Shown piece after piece: positions 40,990-51,767 of a stretch of DNA of 64,000 nt. Under the pieces are notes generated by a model. The model had not been told where the DNA came from. It was given only the letters and a program-made list of their open reading frames with translations, and searched no databases. Source of the stretch: Pelagophyceae sp. CCMP2097 (Eukaryota > Sar > Pelagophyceae); contig MU657229.1 in assembly GCA_026770575.1 (NCBI GenBank), positions 62,001 to 126,000 of the forward strand, read 5' to 3'. Position 1 is the first letter of the stretch, and every line of letters starts with the position of its first letter. Made by a program: the position numbers and the translations under genes.

Positions 40990-43900
40990 TCAGCCCCAGA
41001 CTTCGGTCGTCGTGGCGAGGAGGCCTCGCCGGACCTTTGGCAGCACGTCCGTGTAGAGCCACTCGTCTCGTTGGCGCTTGCTGAGGTAGTGCTTCAGCTT
41101 GACTTTTTTGCTCCCGACGTGGAGCTCGCCGTTGCATTTGACAGCTAAAGCTTGAATAAAATAGGGTAGTCCGAGGTCCAATTTATCCCCGAGCGGCGCG
41201 TCCGCCGGCAAGCTCGAATTCTTCAGCAGCTCGGCGGCGTCGGCGTCTGGCAGAGTGCCGACGTGCTCGTAAAAGTCGGTGAGTGAAGTGACGTCGACCG
41301 CCGCCAGCGCTTTCGGCGAAGGCAACTCCAGCAGGTCCACCATCCGAGCCATGGCTTCTAAAAACGAGACGAAGGTGATCGTCGTGAACTTGTGCCTGTC
41401 CGAGGCCTCGTCGACGTAGCGCATGCGGCACCGGAGGAAGACGAGTCTGGCGTCCTTGCGTGACATCTCCGCGGGCATCATCCCCGCCGCCTCCAGCAAA
41501 GTGATCCACTCCTTCAACCCAAACGTCGTGCGGCCCATGACCGGGTTCGCCGAGCCGCAGGCGTCCCACAAGCTCTTTAAGATCTTGGTAAACTTTTTCA
41601 TCACCTGCTCGACTTTTAAAGTATAAAGCCTTTCGCGCCGATACACGTCGTTGTCCGCCGTCGCCTCGGTCGGCAAAACAGCCAGGTGCTCCTCCGCTAA
41701 ACGCCTGAGCGGAGCCACCAAATCGTCCGCGGTGACGGCTTCCGTCAGAGGTCTGGGTCGAGCGTACTTGATCTCGACGACCCTCAAGACAGCCTCGGTC
41801 ATTTCATGCCTCATCAGAGAGTTATCGTCGTTCACCGCGTTGAGCTTGGCCACCGCGGCGCCGGACTGCTCGACGTTGACCTGGATGAACAGTCTTTGCG
41901 CCATATCCAAAGTAAATAAAGTCCGCGGCGACGGCATCGAATCGAGGCTCATCCGCCGCGACGATGCGTTCGGCGACCGCACCGGCTCCGGCGCGGGCAC
42001 CGGCGCGCTCAAGGCCTCGGTCCACTGCGGCCCGCCGCGGCTGGAGCCGAGCAGGCAAAAGGCGCGCTCGCCCGGGATCTCTGTGAAAGCCTCTCCTTCG
42101 GGGAGTCCAGGCACGGAGCTGCGCAGCGCAAGCGCGACATCGGCCAGCGAGCCGTGCGAGTCGCGGACGTTGAACGACGCGCGAGGGCCCCCCGCGAACG
42201 ACCCTCGCGAGGCCCGGGGCGGGCCCTTGGCGAACGAGGCGCGGTCCGTCGGCTCGTCGATGAGCTGCGCCTCGACGCAGAACCTCAGCCACCTAGCGCT
42301 TCGATCGGACACTCTTCGACGACGTTGTTCGACGACGGTTCCGTTCGACGACGGTTCCAACTCACGCGTTCATAGACATGTCAAAGGGGTCGTCGTTGGC
42401 GTCGATGGCAGAGTAGTACTCCAAGGCGTGGACGAGGCGCGAATATAAGGGCTGCAGGCCTTTGAGGAGAGCGGCGCGCGCAGAGGCGCCGTCCATGGCC
42501 AAGTCCACCGAGTTGTTTTTATAATTCGAAGGCGACGTCACCGCCGCCGCCCCCTTGTCGCTGCCCCCCAGTCGAGCGAGGAGCGTGGCGAAGCGCGGCA
42601 CGGCGTCGAGGTTCAAAAAGTCGCGATCCAGCATCTTTTTCAGCACCTTATCCGAATTCCAAAAGGACCGTGCGTCCGACTCTTTGGTCCTCGGCGCCCA
42701 AACAGAATCCGCCCCGAGGACGAACAGCACCGGCGCCGCCTCCAACTCCTTGGCCGCCACCTTTGAAGCGGCGCGCATCAACGCGAGGGGGGGTTCCACT
42801 TGTGGGAGAGAACCAAAATCCCCTAAGTCTTCGCCCGCGAAATGGGCCATATAATGGCCATCGATCATCACCCGCACCCCCGCCGGCAGCGGCAAGGACT
42901 GGCGAGCCGCGGAAGCCTCGCGCGGCTTGAGAGCCGAGTCGTCTCTCAAGGCCGCGACAGCGCAAGCCGCAGGCAGCGCCACCCACAACGTCGCGTTTTC
43001 ATGTTCCGGCCAGTCCCCAACGTCGACGACGTCGCTGCCGCGGAGTCTGGCGGAGTAGTAGCAGTGGAACGGCTCTGCGCCGTCGGGGTCAAAAGTCGGA
43101 AACAGTTGGGACATTTTCGATCCCGAGACGGCCTTGAAGGAACAAAAAGACGACTTGAACTTGTTCCCCCGATTCCGGGCCTCTGTCCATTCCGCCTTCT
43201 CCGCTCGACGCCGGAATGGCGGCGGGCCCTCCATTTCCACACGGAAGACTTGCCTCGAGGAAGGACACGTCGGCTCAATCGCAAACTCCATCGCAGAAGC
43301 AACCACCTTCGTCGCCGCGATCCGAGGCCGCCAACGGTCCTCCGCGAATACCGGGCGGCCCTGCGCGGCCGGCGCCGTCCTAGGCCTCGCGCAAGCCGGC
43401 CTGGCGGTGGCTGGGCGGGAAGACACTCCAAATGACGCCTCAAAAGGCGCCTCGATGCGCTGCGAATCGGGCGCGTCCGGCACGGAAGACGCGCGCTGCC
43501 GCCGCTTTATCAAAGGCGACGCCGCCGAAGACATGGACGGTGACGCCGACGCCGGCCGCCGCCGCTCCGACAGCGAGAGGATTTCCACTTGCGCGGGCGT
43601 CCAGGGCGACTCGTCGTCGTCCTCCGTCACCAAGGCCTCGCCCTCGACGACGACGGTGAGCGAAGGCCGCCGCGGCCGGTGCGCGGGCGTTTTAGAGCCT
43701 TGGGAAGACTCGACCGTCTCCACGGTCGCCAACGTCGCCAGCGTCTCAATCGTCGCGATGGAGCTCATAACGGATGGGACGGCAGCGATGCCGGGCGTGT
43801 AGTACGACCCGGGGCAGACTGCGGCTAAAGACCGCACGTCCTCAAAAGGCGCAAATGCGCCTTTTTGCGGCGACGCTTCGGGCCCGTGCCGCGTCCAATG

Positions 43901-46900
43901 GACGCGCTGCCGCGCTAATACCTTCACGGGGACATCATCCGCCGATTCGGCCTGCGTCCAGAGCGCGGAGATGGGCCGCGTGAGTTCCGCTCGGAGCTGG
44001 TGCAGCCGCTGTGCGTCGACGCGGCCCGCGGGCGCGAACGGCGCGCGGTCCAACTTGCCCTTTTCAGCCGTCGCGGTATAAGTCTTTAAACCTTCGCGCT
44101 CGAGCTGCTGGGCGTACAAGCGGGCGCGGCAGGCCTCGTCGCCGGCGACGTTCAAGAGGATGTCAGTCGCCAGTTGAGCCCGGACTTGCACCGCGTCGTC
44201 GTCGTCGTCAACGTGCGGAGCGTCAGACGGCTTGGAGGCGTCGTCGAGGCGTGGTCCGCCGCTGTCGTCGCGCGGCGCTCGGCCGCCGGTACGACGGCTA
44301 TTGGCCATATCGACGAGCATTTCCAAAAGATTCTTTGCCGCCGCAAAGGCAGCCGCCGTCCCCGCCTCCGTCGACGCGTTCAGCAGGATGCGCAGCGCCA
44401 GGAGAGCGTGCGCCGGCGACCTTATAGCGGCTTTCGCGACGCGCGTCAGAACGGCGGCGCCGCCGACGAGGTGCCTTAAACGCTCCGAATTCGTCGAGAG
44501 GCGCGCTAAAGCGACGAGCGCCGCGTGGACGACGTCGCCGTTGCGCGACGACCCCAGGCCCTCGGCAACGACGTCGACGACAAAAGCGTCGAGGCTGTGT
44601 CGCACGATCTTCGCCTCGGGCACCGTCGGCCGCGGAATCACGTCCCCCGGCCGAGGCCGAAAACGCGCAGACGGCGGCCGGCCCCGCGCAGACGGCGGCC
44701 GGCCCGTCGCCGAGTGCGGCCGGTCGGTCACTGCGGCCGGCGCCTCTTCCTTGGGCGGCCGTCTATATTTGCCACCGTCGGCCGCGCTCCCGCAAAGAGC
44801 GGCGGCGTGGCTCGGCGACTCTGCTAAGAGACGGTAGAGGAGCCCCGCGGCGGCGGCGGCGAGCCAGCCCTGGGCTGACGAATGAGAGGTTGCATCCGTC
44901 GGGCACCGCATCCCTGCGAGGGCTCCATCGCGCGACAGCCTGTGCAAAGGCACGACGACGCCGTGCGGCCGCTTCCGCGGCGGGACGGCGGCGCAGGCGC
45001 GCCAGAGCACGTCGACGACGCAGATTCGGGCCACGACCATGAAAACGTCGGCGCGCGGGCCGCACGTGCGCCTTACCAAAACTTCGTACACCGCATCGCT
45101 CAAGGACCCTTCCGCCACAAACGCCGAAACGCGCGCCTCCTGCAGCTCCAGCAGCTGCCACAACGCGCGCGCCGAATAGGCGCAGCACAGCGCCGCCGAA
45201 CCGCGCCGCGCCTCGCGGTCCACGAGTGCCGGCAGCGTCGCGACTTCGAGAGGTAAATCCGCTTCGAGAGGCGTCGCCGACGCGGCCACGGCGCTCGACT
45301 TCAGGATGCTGGCCAGCGTCTCCAAGATGCCGCCGGGCGGCGCCTCATCGGAAAGTGCCGCCGCCGCCGCGATTTCGAGATTGTTCGTGCTTCGCGCTTC
45401 CGGCGGCGCATCGAAGAGGCCCTGGGCGACGGCGTCGGCGCGGTACTTGATGGCCGCCCCGACGAGCGCGTCCACCGCCGCGGCCACGTAGAGCAGAGAG
45501 AGAGACCCGGCCTGGACCTCTTCGCGGTCCGCCTCGTCGCTCTCCTCGCGCTGCTTTATGTTTTCTCGGTCTATTCTGAATTGACCCTGGTATCAAATGT
45601 CGGGCGTCTGGGGGGGATTCAAATGTTTCTTTATGTTTTCTCGGTCTATTCTGAATTGACCTCGCGTTTCGGTGGCGTGTTTCTGCGCTGCGGCGGCGTA
45701 GCTCCTTGCGACGCCGGCGAGGTCGGCCGCGTGCTGTGCAGTCCAGGCACCAACTGCCACTCCGTTGCCGACTGCGTTGCCGACCCCCCTGCTGCTGCCC
45801 TTGCTGCCTTTGCACGCGCCGCGCCAGACGACGCGCTGCGCGACGCTCGAAAGCGTCCGTGCGAGTTGCGCGCGCGCGGCCTCGTGGACGTTTTCCAAGT
45901 CGCCGATTGCGGTCGCCAGCTGCGAAAAGACGCACTTCTTCAGCAACTGCGCCGCCGCGCCGTCGCCCCGACAAGTGCGGTACGCGTCGATGATGGCCGC
46001 TGCCGCGAACGAGTCTCGCCGCTGCACGAGGGCGACATAGCGCGAGACTTGGACGTCTTCAGCGTGCTCTCGTACGAGCGCCGCTGCGCAAAGCACGTCG
46101 TCCAAAAGGTGGCCAAAGTGCAGCAGCCTCACGTGGACGTGGCTGCGGCGCTGCCACGTCGGCGAGGGTTCGTCGTCGGCCTTTGGGGCCGACTTGAAGG
46201 CAGTGTCGACCGTTGGACGGCCGATCACCACTTCGTCTGCAATTCGTCTCCACACCTGCGCGTCCGCGTCCGTCTCGCGCGCCGCGGGCTCGGATACGAC
46301 CATGTGTTCCAGCTGCTCCAGGTCTTGGATGAAAGCGTCGAAGGGCCAGGCCGTGAGAGCGTCGCGGAAACACGGCACGTGTGAAAGTTCCCACGCCGTG
46401 GCCACGGCGCACCGCAGCAACACCGCGCGCTCGAAGACCTGCGGCGTCCCGCCGGCCGCGGATTCGACGTCGGAGACGTCGGCCACGAGGTCGGCGACGA
46501 GGGTCCGCGCGAGCGCCACCAGAGCGACCAAGCAGTCGGCACCGCCTCCACAACTCTCGCCCAGCGCCTGGACCGTTTCGTCAGAGGCGACGACGACGAT
46601 GCACGCCGTGGCCAGGAACCGTAAGTCGTCGCGCGCCTCGTCCTGTTCCGCCTCGTCGTCGGGCGAAGAGGGCGAAACGAGGCGGGCGAGCTGGTCCAAC
46701 CCCCCCACCTGGGCAAAGCGCCACCGCGCGGCAGCCGTCGCCTGCAGCGCGAGCCAGACGCCGCGCAGCGCCAGAGCCGCCGCGTCGCCGCCGCAGCGCA
46801 AGAGGCCCGCGAAAAGGCGCAGACATTTTCGACCGCAGAGGGCTTTCTGCGCCTCTTCAGACGCCCCCGCCAGCGAGAGCAGCGCGCCGATGCCGCACCT

Positions 46901-48142
46901 TAGAGCCTCGCCGAGCGCCGCGTCCGCGTCGAGGGTGGCCGGCGCCTCTGGTAAAGGATCGTTTTCAAAGTCCGCCCTCTCGGCCTTGCCGCGCGCGGGC
47001 AGCCCGAGGCGTCTTCGCGCGACGTCCGCTAAAGTCTCGCGCAGGGCCTCTGAAACGCCGAGGTTGACGAGTCTGAGGAGCACGTTTGGCGCGGAGATTT
47101 CACCACAAGCCGCACGCTCGGCCGCAGCGGCGTCGTCGGCCCTGGCTTCGTCTGCAATCTTCCAGACGACGCGCGCTGCGGCGCCGGCGGCTCGGACGGC
47201 GTCGGTGTCGGATGCGGCGCCGGAGGCGAGGCGGACGTTGTCCACGAGTTTCGAACAGAGCTCGTCGGTGATGATCGAGCGGTGGAATTCGTCGTGGACA
47301 AACTCGAATAATTCGTCCAAAACGCCGGACCGCCTCTTCGCGTCTGGCTCGGAGACGTCGAGGGACTGGCAGTACTTCGCTTCGAACGTTTGTGCCATCG
47401 CGCTTTTGCGCACGGCCCTCGAGGTGTCCCAGTCCTGCAGCAGCCGGTCCCACCCAGCGTCGTCGACGACCTCCTCCGAGGCGACGCGAGCCCAGTCGCC
47501 AGAGTCGTTGAGGAGGATGCGCCAGTCCGCGTCGCCCTTTGGCAAAAAGCGGAAGAGGCGCGCGCCTCGCTGGAGTAAAGCGTCGTCGTCGGCAAAGGCG
47601 TCCGCGGCGGCGGCGCGCACGCTCCCAAACGCGCGCGCCAGCGTCTCGCCGACGTCCACGACGCGGCAGCGGCCCCGGACCTTTGAGCCTCCTAAAAGGC
47701 GGAATCGGAAGCGACCGTGCGCGGCGGCCACGTCTCGCAGGCGCGCCGCAAGAGAAGTGCGCGCGTGCAGGTTCAGCAGCGTCGCGGCAACGTCCGCGCG
47801 CGCTTGCCGCGTCTGCACCACCTGCCTCAGAGACCGCCGAGGGCCGCGGTCCAGTACGGGCTCGGCCACCACGACAGGGACAACGGGCGGCGCCGGCGGC
47901 TCTATAACTTTCTTCCGCCGGCCGCCCTTCTTCTTCGGCGACGATGGGCCGCGTGGCGACGTGGCGCCGCGCGGCGACGTGGCGCTGCGCGGCGACGCGC
48001 CGCCGCGCGGAGACGCCCGCCGGCCGCCCTTCGTTGACGACGTCGGCCGCACGGGGGCGCCCGCCTGCTGCGCCTGCTGCTGCGCCGGGTCGCGGCGGTC
48101 CCGCGACCGCGCCCGAGGCCGGGTGGCCGCCTCCACCGCCAT
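40990..48142 (-). CDS. very large ARM-repeat-like protein, about 2,300 aa
   Basis: Three ORFs join into one gene. The start at 48142 gives 'MAVEAATRPRARSRDRRD', then a basic S-P-R-G repeat ('ATSPRGATSPRG') and a long alpha-solenoid with ARM-like helices ('LRHLVGGAAVLTRVAKAAIR', 'ALRGVWLALQATAAARWRFA'). At 45554-45661 an insertion with an in-frame TGA must be spliced. At 42366 a GTGAGT donor and a CGCTAG acceptor (42293) join 'DMSMNA' to 'WLRFCVEAQLIDEPTD', adding a C-terminal domain. That domain ('QRLFIQVNVEQ', 'RRERLYTLKVEQVMKKFTKI', 'ITFVSFLEAMARMVDLLELP') resembles the EF-hand-like region common in large flagellar or cytoskeletal proteins of protists. It ends at 40990. Cilium association is a guess from this architecture only. 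Confidence 0.65.
45554..45661. repeat. 33-bp exact direct repeat flanking 42 bp, inside the ARM-like gene
   Basis: Copies at 45554-45586 and 45629-45661 are identical over 33 bp and offset by 75 bp. The duplicated sequence is coding ('QFRIDRENIK' on the minus strand). The intervening DNA brings a TGA (45593-45595) into frame, while a 75-bp offset keeps the downstream frame. Removal as an intron (GAG/GTCAAT donor at 45660; acceptor CCGAG at 45565 keeps frame) is possible. Confidence 0.9.
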
Positions 48143-48677
48143 AGGCCACTCGCGGCGGGCTCCCACAGCTCCAGAATCGTGCCCGTTTTGCCGGGAAACC
48201 CGTTGGATACATGAGACTCGGTGAAAACCCGGCAATTCACGACCAGCTGCTCAATAATCTCCGCAGCAGATGGACACTGGTCGTCTCTGAAAAATTGTCG
48301 TGGGCGCGCGTAAACAACTCCCAGGACGCGTGCGCTCACGTCGACTCGACGCCGCGATTGGCAATTCCCTTACTTGAATCCCCCGAGGGGAATTCAAGTC
48401 CCCCCTTATCGTCTTTTCGACTGGTAAGTCAGGGTCGTCCGACTAGAAGTCTTTAAGCTTTTCGTCCGACTCCGACTCGGACTCATTGAAGTTCCGACTC
48501 CCGAGTCGGATTCGGGGCCTCACGGCGCACCCAGCGGGAGGCGATTCGGGGCCTCATGGCGCACCCAGCGGGAGGCGCCCCTCGTGGTGCTTTTTGACTC
48601 TTCACACGTCGGGACTCGATCGTCGGAGGCTCCCGCCGCTCCATCGCGCTCAGCCCGCTCCATCGCGCTCAGGCCGC
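48143..48677. other. divergent intergenic region with 34-bp tandem repeat
   Basis: Lies between divergently transcribed genes. Two 34-bp copies beginning GATTCGGGGCCTCA are at 48509-48542 and 48543-48576, with one mismatch. GGGGAATTCAAGTCCCC-like palindromic DNA is at 48370-48405. It may carry promoters for both genes. Confidence 0.5.
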
Positions 48678-49739
48678 ATGCCCGCGCCGGCGCGGCGGGC
48701 CGGGGTATGGCGCACCTTCTGGCTCGCCCTCGCGCTGCTGCGTGCCTCGGCGGCGGTGAACCGCAGCGCCTCGTACAACGTCAAGGGTTACTTCCGAGGC
48801 CCGCCGCCGACGGCGCTGCTCCTCGTCGGGGCGGCGTACGACGTCGGCGGCGACGTCATAAGGCGCTACAGACTGAACGCAGTCGCCCCGCTCGGCGCGA
48901 AGACCGTCGTCTTTGCGTATTTGAAGGCGGTGCACTTTGACGGGACCTTATACAACGACGCCGACGCTTTAAAACTCGAGTCGTCCTTCCGCACATTGCT
49001 CGACCCTGCCGCGTTCGTGCTGGCCCGCAATAGTAGCGACGCCAAGTTTGACCAAGCTTCGGCTAAGGCGACGGACTGCCTCTGGCGGGTGCCGAAGAAC
49101 GCGACGATGCGTCCGAATGAAAGGGCGCACTTTGCTTATCTGACGCCACGGCAACTCGGCTCCTACAAACAAGTCTTGGCAAAATGGTGGGGCGCCATGC
49201 AGGACGGCTGGGGCCTCGTCTCGGCGTATGAAGAAAAGCGAGGTTACGAGTTCGACCGCGTCGTCGTGATGCGAATCGGCCTGGATTTGAAAAGGCCGCT
49301 GCCCGGGTTCCGCTCGTATGAAAGGCGGACGTTTTACACGATGATGGTCGTCCCCGACGCCTTATGGGTCATGCCGAGGTGGGTCGCGCGAAACGCTTTG
49401 CGCACGCTCTCCGGCGCCGCGAAGTGCGCTTTGGACGAAGAATGCTGCGTGTCCATGCGCAAGTCCCAATGTCACTTCAAGGTCTCCTTCTTCCTCCCCT
49501 GCTACTGGGCCCGGCGCCTCGGCGTCAAGATCGTTTTTGCCAAGGTGGACGCCGTGCTGAGGACGCACAAGGCGGGCACCGCGGTCACGGCGACGTATCA
49601 AGCCCGAGATGCAGTCGAGCGCACGACGAGCGGCAACTGCCATCCCTGGGACCAAAAGGACAAGCTGCGCAAGCTGCCTTGGCAGAGCTGCGGCGACCTC
49701 CTCGAGCCGGAAAGGCGAAGACTAAAGCACGACGTTTAG
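48678..49739 (+). CDS. secretory glycosyltransferase-like protein, 353 aa
   Basis: Single exon. The start at 48678 gives 'MPAPARRAGVWRTFWLALAL', a signal peptide or anchor. The body has 'TALLLVGAAYDVGGDVIRRY', 'AKTVVFAYLKAVHFDGTLYN', 'RQLGSYKQVLAKWWGAMQDG' and 'RVVVMRIGLDLKRPLPGF'. A Y-K-x-x-L-A-K-W-W helix followed by V-V-x-x-R-x-x-x-D recalls uncharacterised eukaryotic glycosyltransferase-like families in which the Asp binds the sugar-nucleotide metal. Conserved Cys ('LDEECCVSMRKSQCHFKV') fit a luminal protein. An upstream in-frame region to 48486 lacks a leader and contains the tandem repeat, so it is excluded. Family assignment is tentative. Confidence 0.6.
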   Translation: MPAPARRAGVWRTFWLALALLRASAAVNRSASYNVKGYFRGPPPTALLLVGAAYDVGGDVIRRYRLNAVAPLGAKTVVFAYLKAVHFDGTLYNDADALKLESSFRTLLDPAAFVLARNSSDAKFDQASAKATDCLWRVPKNATMRPNERAHFAYLTPRQLGSYKQVLAKWWGAMQDGWGLVSAYEEKRGYEFDRVVVMRIGLDLKRPLPGFRSYERRTFYTMMVVPDALWVMPRWVARNALRTLSGAAKCALDEECCVSMRKSQCHFKVSFFLPCYWARRLGVKIVFAKVDAVLRTHKAGTAVTATYQARDAVERTTSGNCHPWDQKDKLRKLPWQSCGDLLEPERRRLKHDV

Positions 49740-50094
49740 GACGGGGCGGGGTGGGGGGAGGCTTACGAAACGCGCCTCGTGGACGAGCAGGGCGTGACTG
49801 GCGGATGGGACGCGGGCTGCGGGGGGGGTACTCGAGCACGGTCCCTACAAAAGTTTCAGTTGCGTTTTGGCGACGAGGCCTAGGTCCGAAGCTCGCTCTG
49901 CGGGAGTTCCGTGTCGAGGCCCCAAGTCGCGACCTCGAGGTGGCCGCATGAAGGACCGCGAGGTCGCGCTCTGCGTCGCGTCCGCCGCCGCGTCCGGGCG
50001 AAACAGAGGTGCTTTTTGAGGGAGCGGGGAAACGAGGAGAGCGGTGCCGACTCGGCATGACGATGGCATCCCCCCGTCTTTGCACGTCGCCTCA
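49740..50094. other. intergenic, nothing recognised
   Basis: Spacer between two plus-strand genes; G-rich run at 49741-49760 and 49818-49828. No gene seen. Confidence 0.4.
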
Positions 50095-51448
50095 ATGTCC
50101 TCGTCTGTGTGCGTCGTCACCCTGGCCGGACGCAGGGCCTTAACCGCGGTCTTTATATACCTCTTTTCGCGGACGTCGCCGGCGCCCGCGGTGCGGCTGC
50201 GGCGGCCGGACGCGCGGCCTCTGGGTTGGGCCTGCCAAGGCAAAATCGTCGCGTCGGACTGCACCCTCGACGAGTTCTGCATCCCGAAGGCGCTCCTGCG
50301 CTCCCAATGGGCGCAGGAGTTTGAAGACCGTTTGCAGAAGGACGTCGGATACGAACCCCTCACCGGCCGCCTTTTGAACGGCCTCGTACTCGCTCTACCA
50401 AAAGGTTCCGTCGTCTTCGAGGCGGGCCTCCACGTCGGCGACGACTTCCTCGTCTTGGCCAAGACGGCCAAGAGGCGACGGAGCAGAAACCTGACGTTTA
50501 TCGGTGTTGAGCCGGACCTCTCAAAGGTCGAGTTTGTCCGAGGCATGCTCGCAGCGAACAAGCTCGACGACGTCGCTGTGCGTCTCAACTGCCTTGGGAG
50601 CATCTGTCCCTGAAAGGCGGCTGTCGGAACTTTTTTTTAAAATCGTATTGGGCCAGCCCCACTCAGAGTGCATCTTAAGCAAGCAATCGTCCGACGCCTA
50701 TATCTAGGTTGTCGTCCACGGCGCGCTCGGCGCTCAGCCGGGCTCTGGAGCGCTCGACCGCTCCGGCCACGCCGGCGGCTGGACCGTGCGGCCGCAGGGC
50801 GCCGCAGCGCCGCAACGCGCCCCGACGCGCAACGCTGCGCCGCGCCGCGCCGCGCCAACGCGCGCACCGCCCGCCGCCGCAGAGTTCCAACTCTTCACCG
50901 TCGACTCTCTCCTCGGTTTGGACGGCGAAACGCCGCGCAAGCTCGGCCTCTTGCACCTCGACGCAAAACGCAGCGCCCTTGCACCGTCGTTTCGACGGGC
51001 GCGCCGGTCCGCCGACCCGCCCGTCCCCCAATCCGCCGGTCCGCTGATCACAATCATCGCAGGTCGAAGGCGACGAGTACTCTGCGCTGCGCGGCGCCAA
51101 GCGCGCTTTAGCCGCCGGCGACGCCGCCGTCCTCGTCGAGACGGCGCACGGCGACGTGAGTCGCCACGGGGACGCCTCGGGTCCCGATGGCCTGCGCGGC
51201 CGCCGACTGCGCGGTTTTAGGCGCAGAGCCTCATCCCGCCGTATCTGGCCGTACACGGCTACGCAGAGTCGTGGACGGCGGAGCATAACGCTTTGTACCT
51301 CCAAAGAAACGGCGGCGGCAACGCGCGCGCCGCCGCGAAGCTCCGCGCCACCGCCCACGACGCCGCGCGCGCGGCGCCGCCAAGACGCGCCGCGCCGCAA
51401 AGTCGGCAATCGCCGCAGGACGACGACGACGATAGGCTGGACCGATAG
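50095..51448 (+). CDS. FkbM-family methyltransferase, four exons
   Basis: FkbM enzymes are SAM-dependent O-methyltransferases, often acting on sugars. Exon 1 (50095-50577) begins 'MSSSVCVVTLAGRRALTAVF', a hydrophobic leader, and holds the SAM-binding 'GSVVFEAGLHVGDDFLVLAK' and 'LTFIGVEPDLSKVEFV'. Intron 1 (50578-50707, GTGCGT/TCTAG) contains a dispersed repeat. Exon 2 (50708-50962) gives 'VVVHGALGAQPGSGALDRSG' and 'HAGGWTV', then 'LGLLHLD'. Exon 3 (51063-51155) gives 'VEGDEYSALRGAKRALAAGD' and 'VLVETAHGD', the diagnostic D-V-E-G-x-E block. This join needs a GC-AG intron (GAC/GCAAAA). Exon 4 ends at TAG 51446-51448 ('PPYLAVHGYAESWTAEHNAL'). Complete and probably active; substrate unknown. Confidence 0.8.
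50650..50687 (+). repeat. dispersed repeat inside intron 1 of FkbM gene
   Basis: Reads GGGCCAGCCCCACTCAGAGT then GCATCTTAAGCAAGCAA. Same family as 17636-17674 and, inverted, 37822-37862. Confidence 0.8.
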
Positions 51449-51767
51449 CCATTGGCCCCCGGCGCGAGGCCCCGCACGCGACTAAGCACTCTGCCGTGCA
51501 TGCGCCGGCCTCGAGGCACCAGCGGCGCGCAGTCTCCCGGGGGGGTGATGTCGTCGTCGTTGACAGGCAAGCGGGCCGCGGCGTGCAGTGGACGCTCTTG
51601 CAAACTGTACTTGCAAACTGTACAACGAGTACTTGCAAACTGTACTTTACGTCAATGCTCCGCGAACCGGCGGCGGCGCGGGCCTCAGCAAAACCCGAGG
51701 CGGTGCCAGGGCCGCTCCCGGCGCGGCGCCCGCGCTCTGGCGCGTCATGCGGCTGGCGCAGCAGGGG
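51449..51767. other. convergent spacer
   Basis: Lies between the FkbM gene and the end of the DUF579-like gene. It contains a short repeat of CTTGCAAACTGTAC (three copies, 51596-51645). No gene seen. Confidence 0.5.

Noticed and set aside
46194..48224. 676-codon plus-strand frame
   Set aside because: Antisense of the ARM-like gene; Ser/Ala/Arg-biased with no domain.
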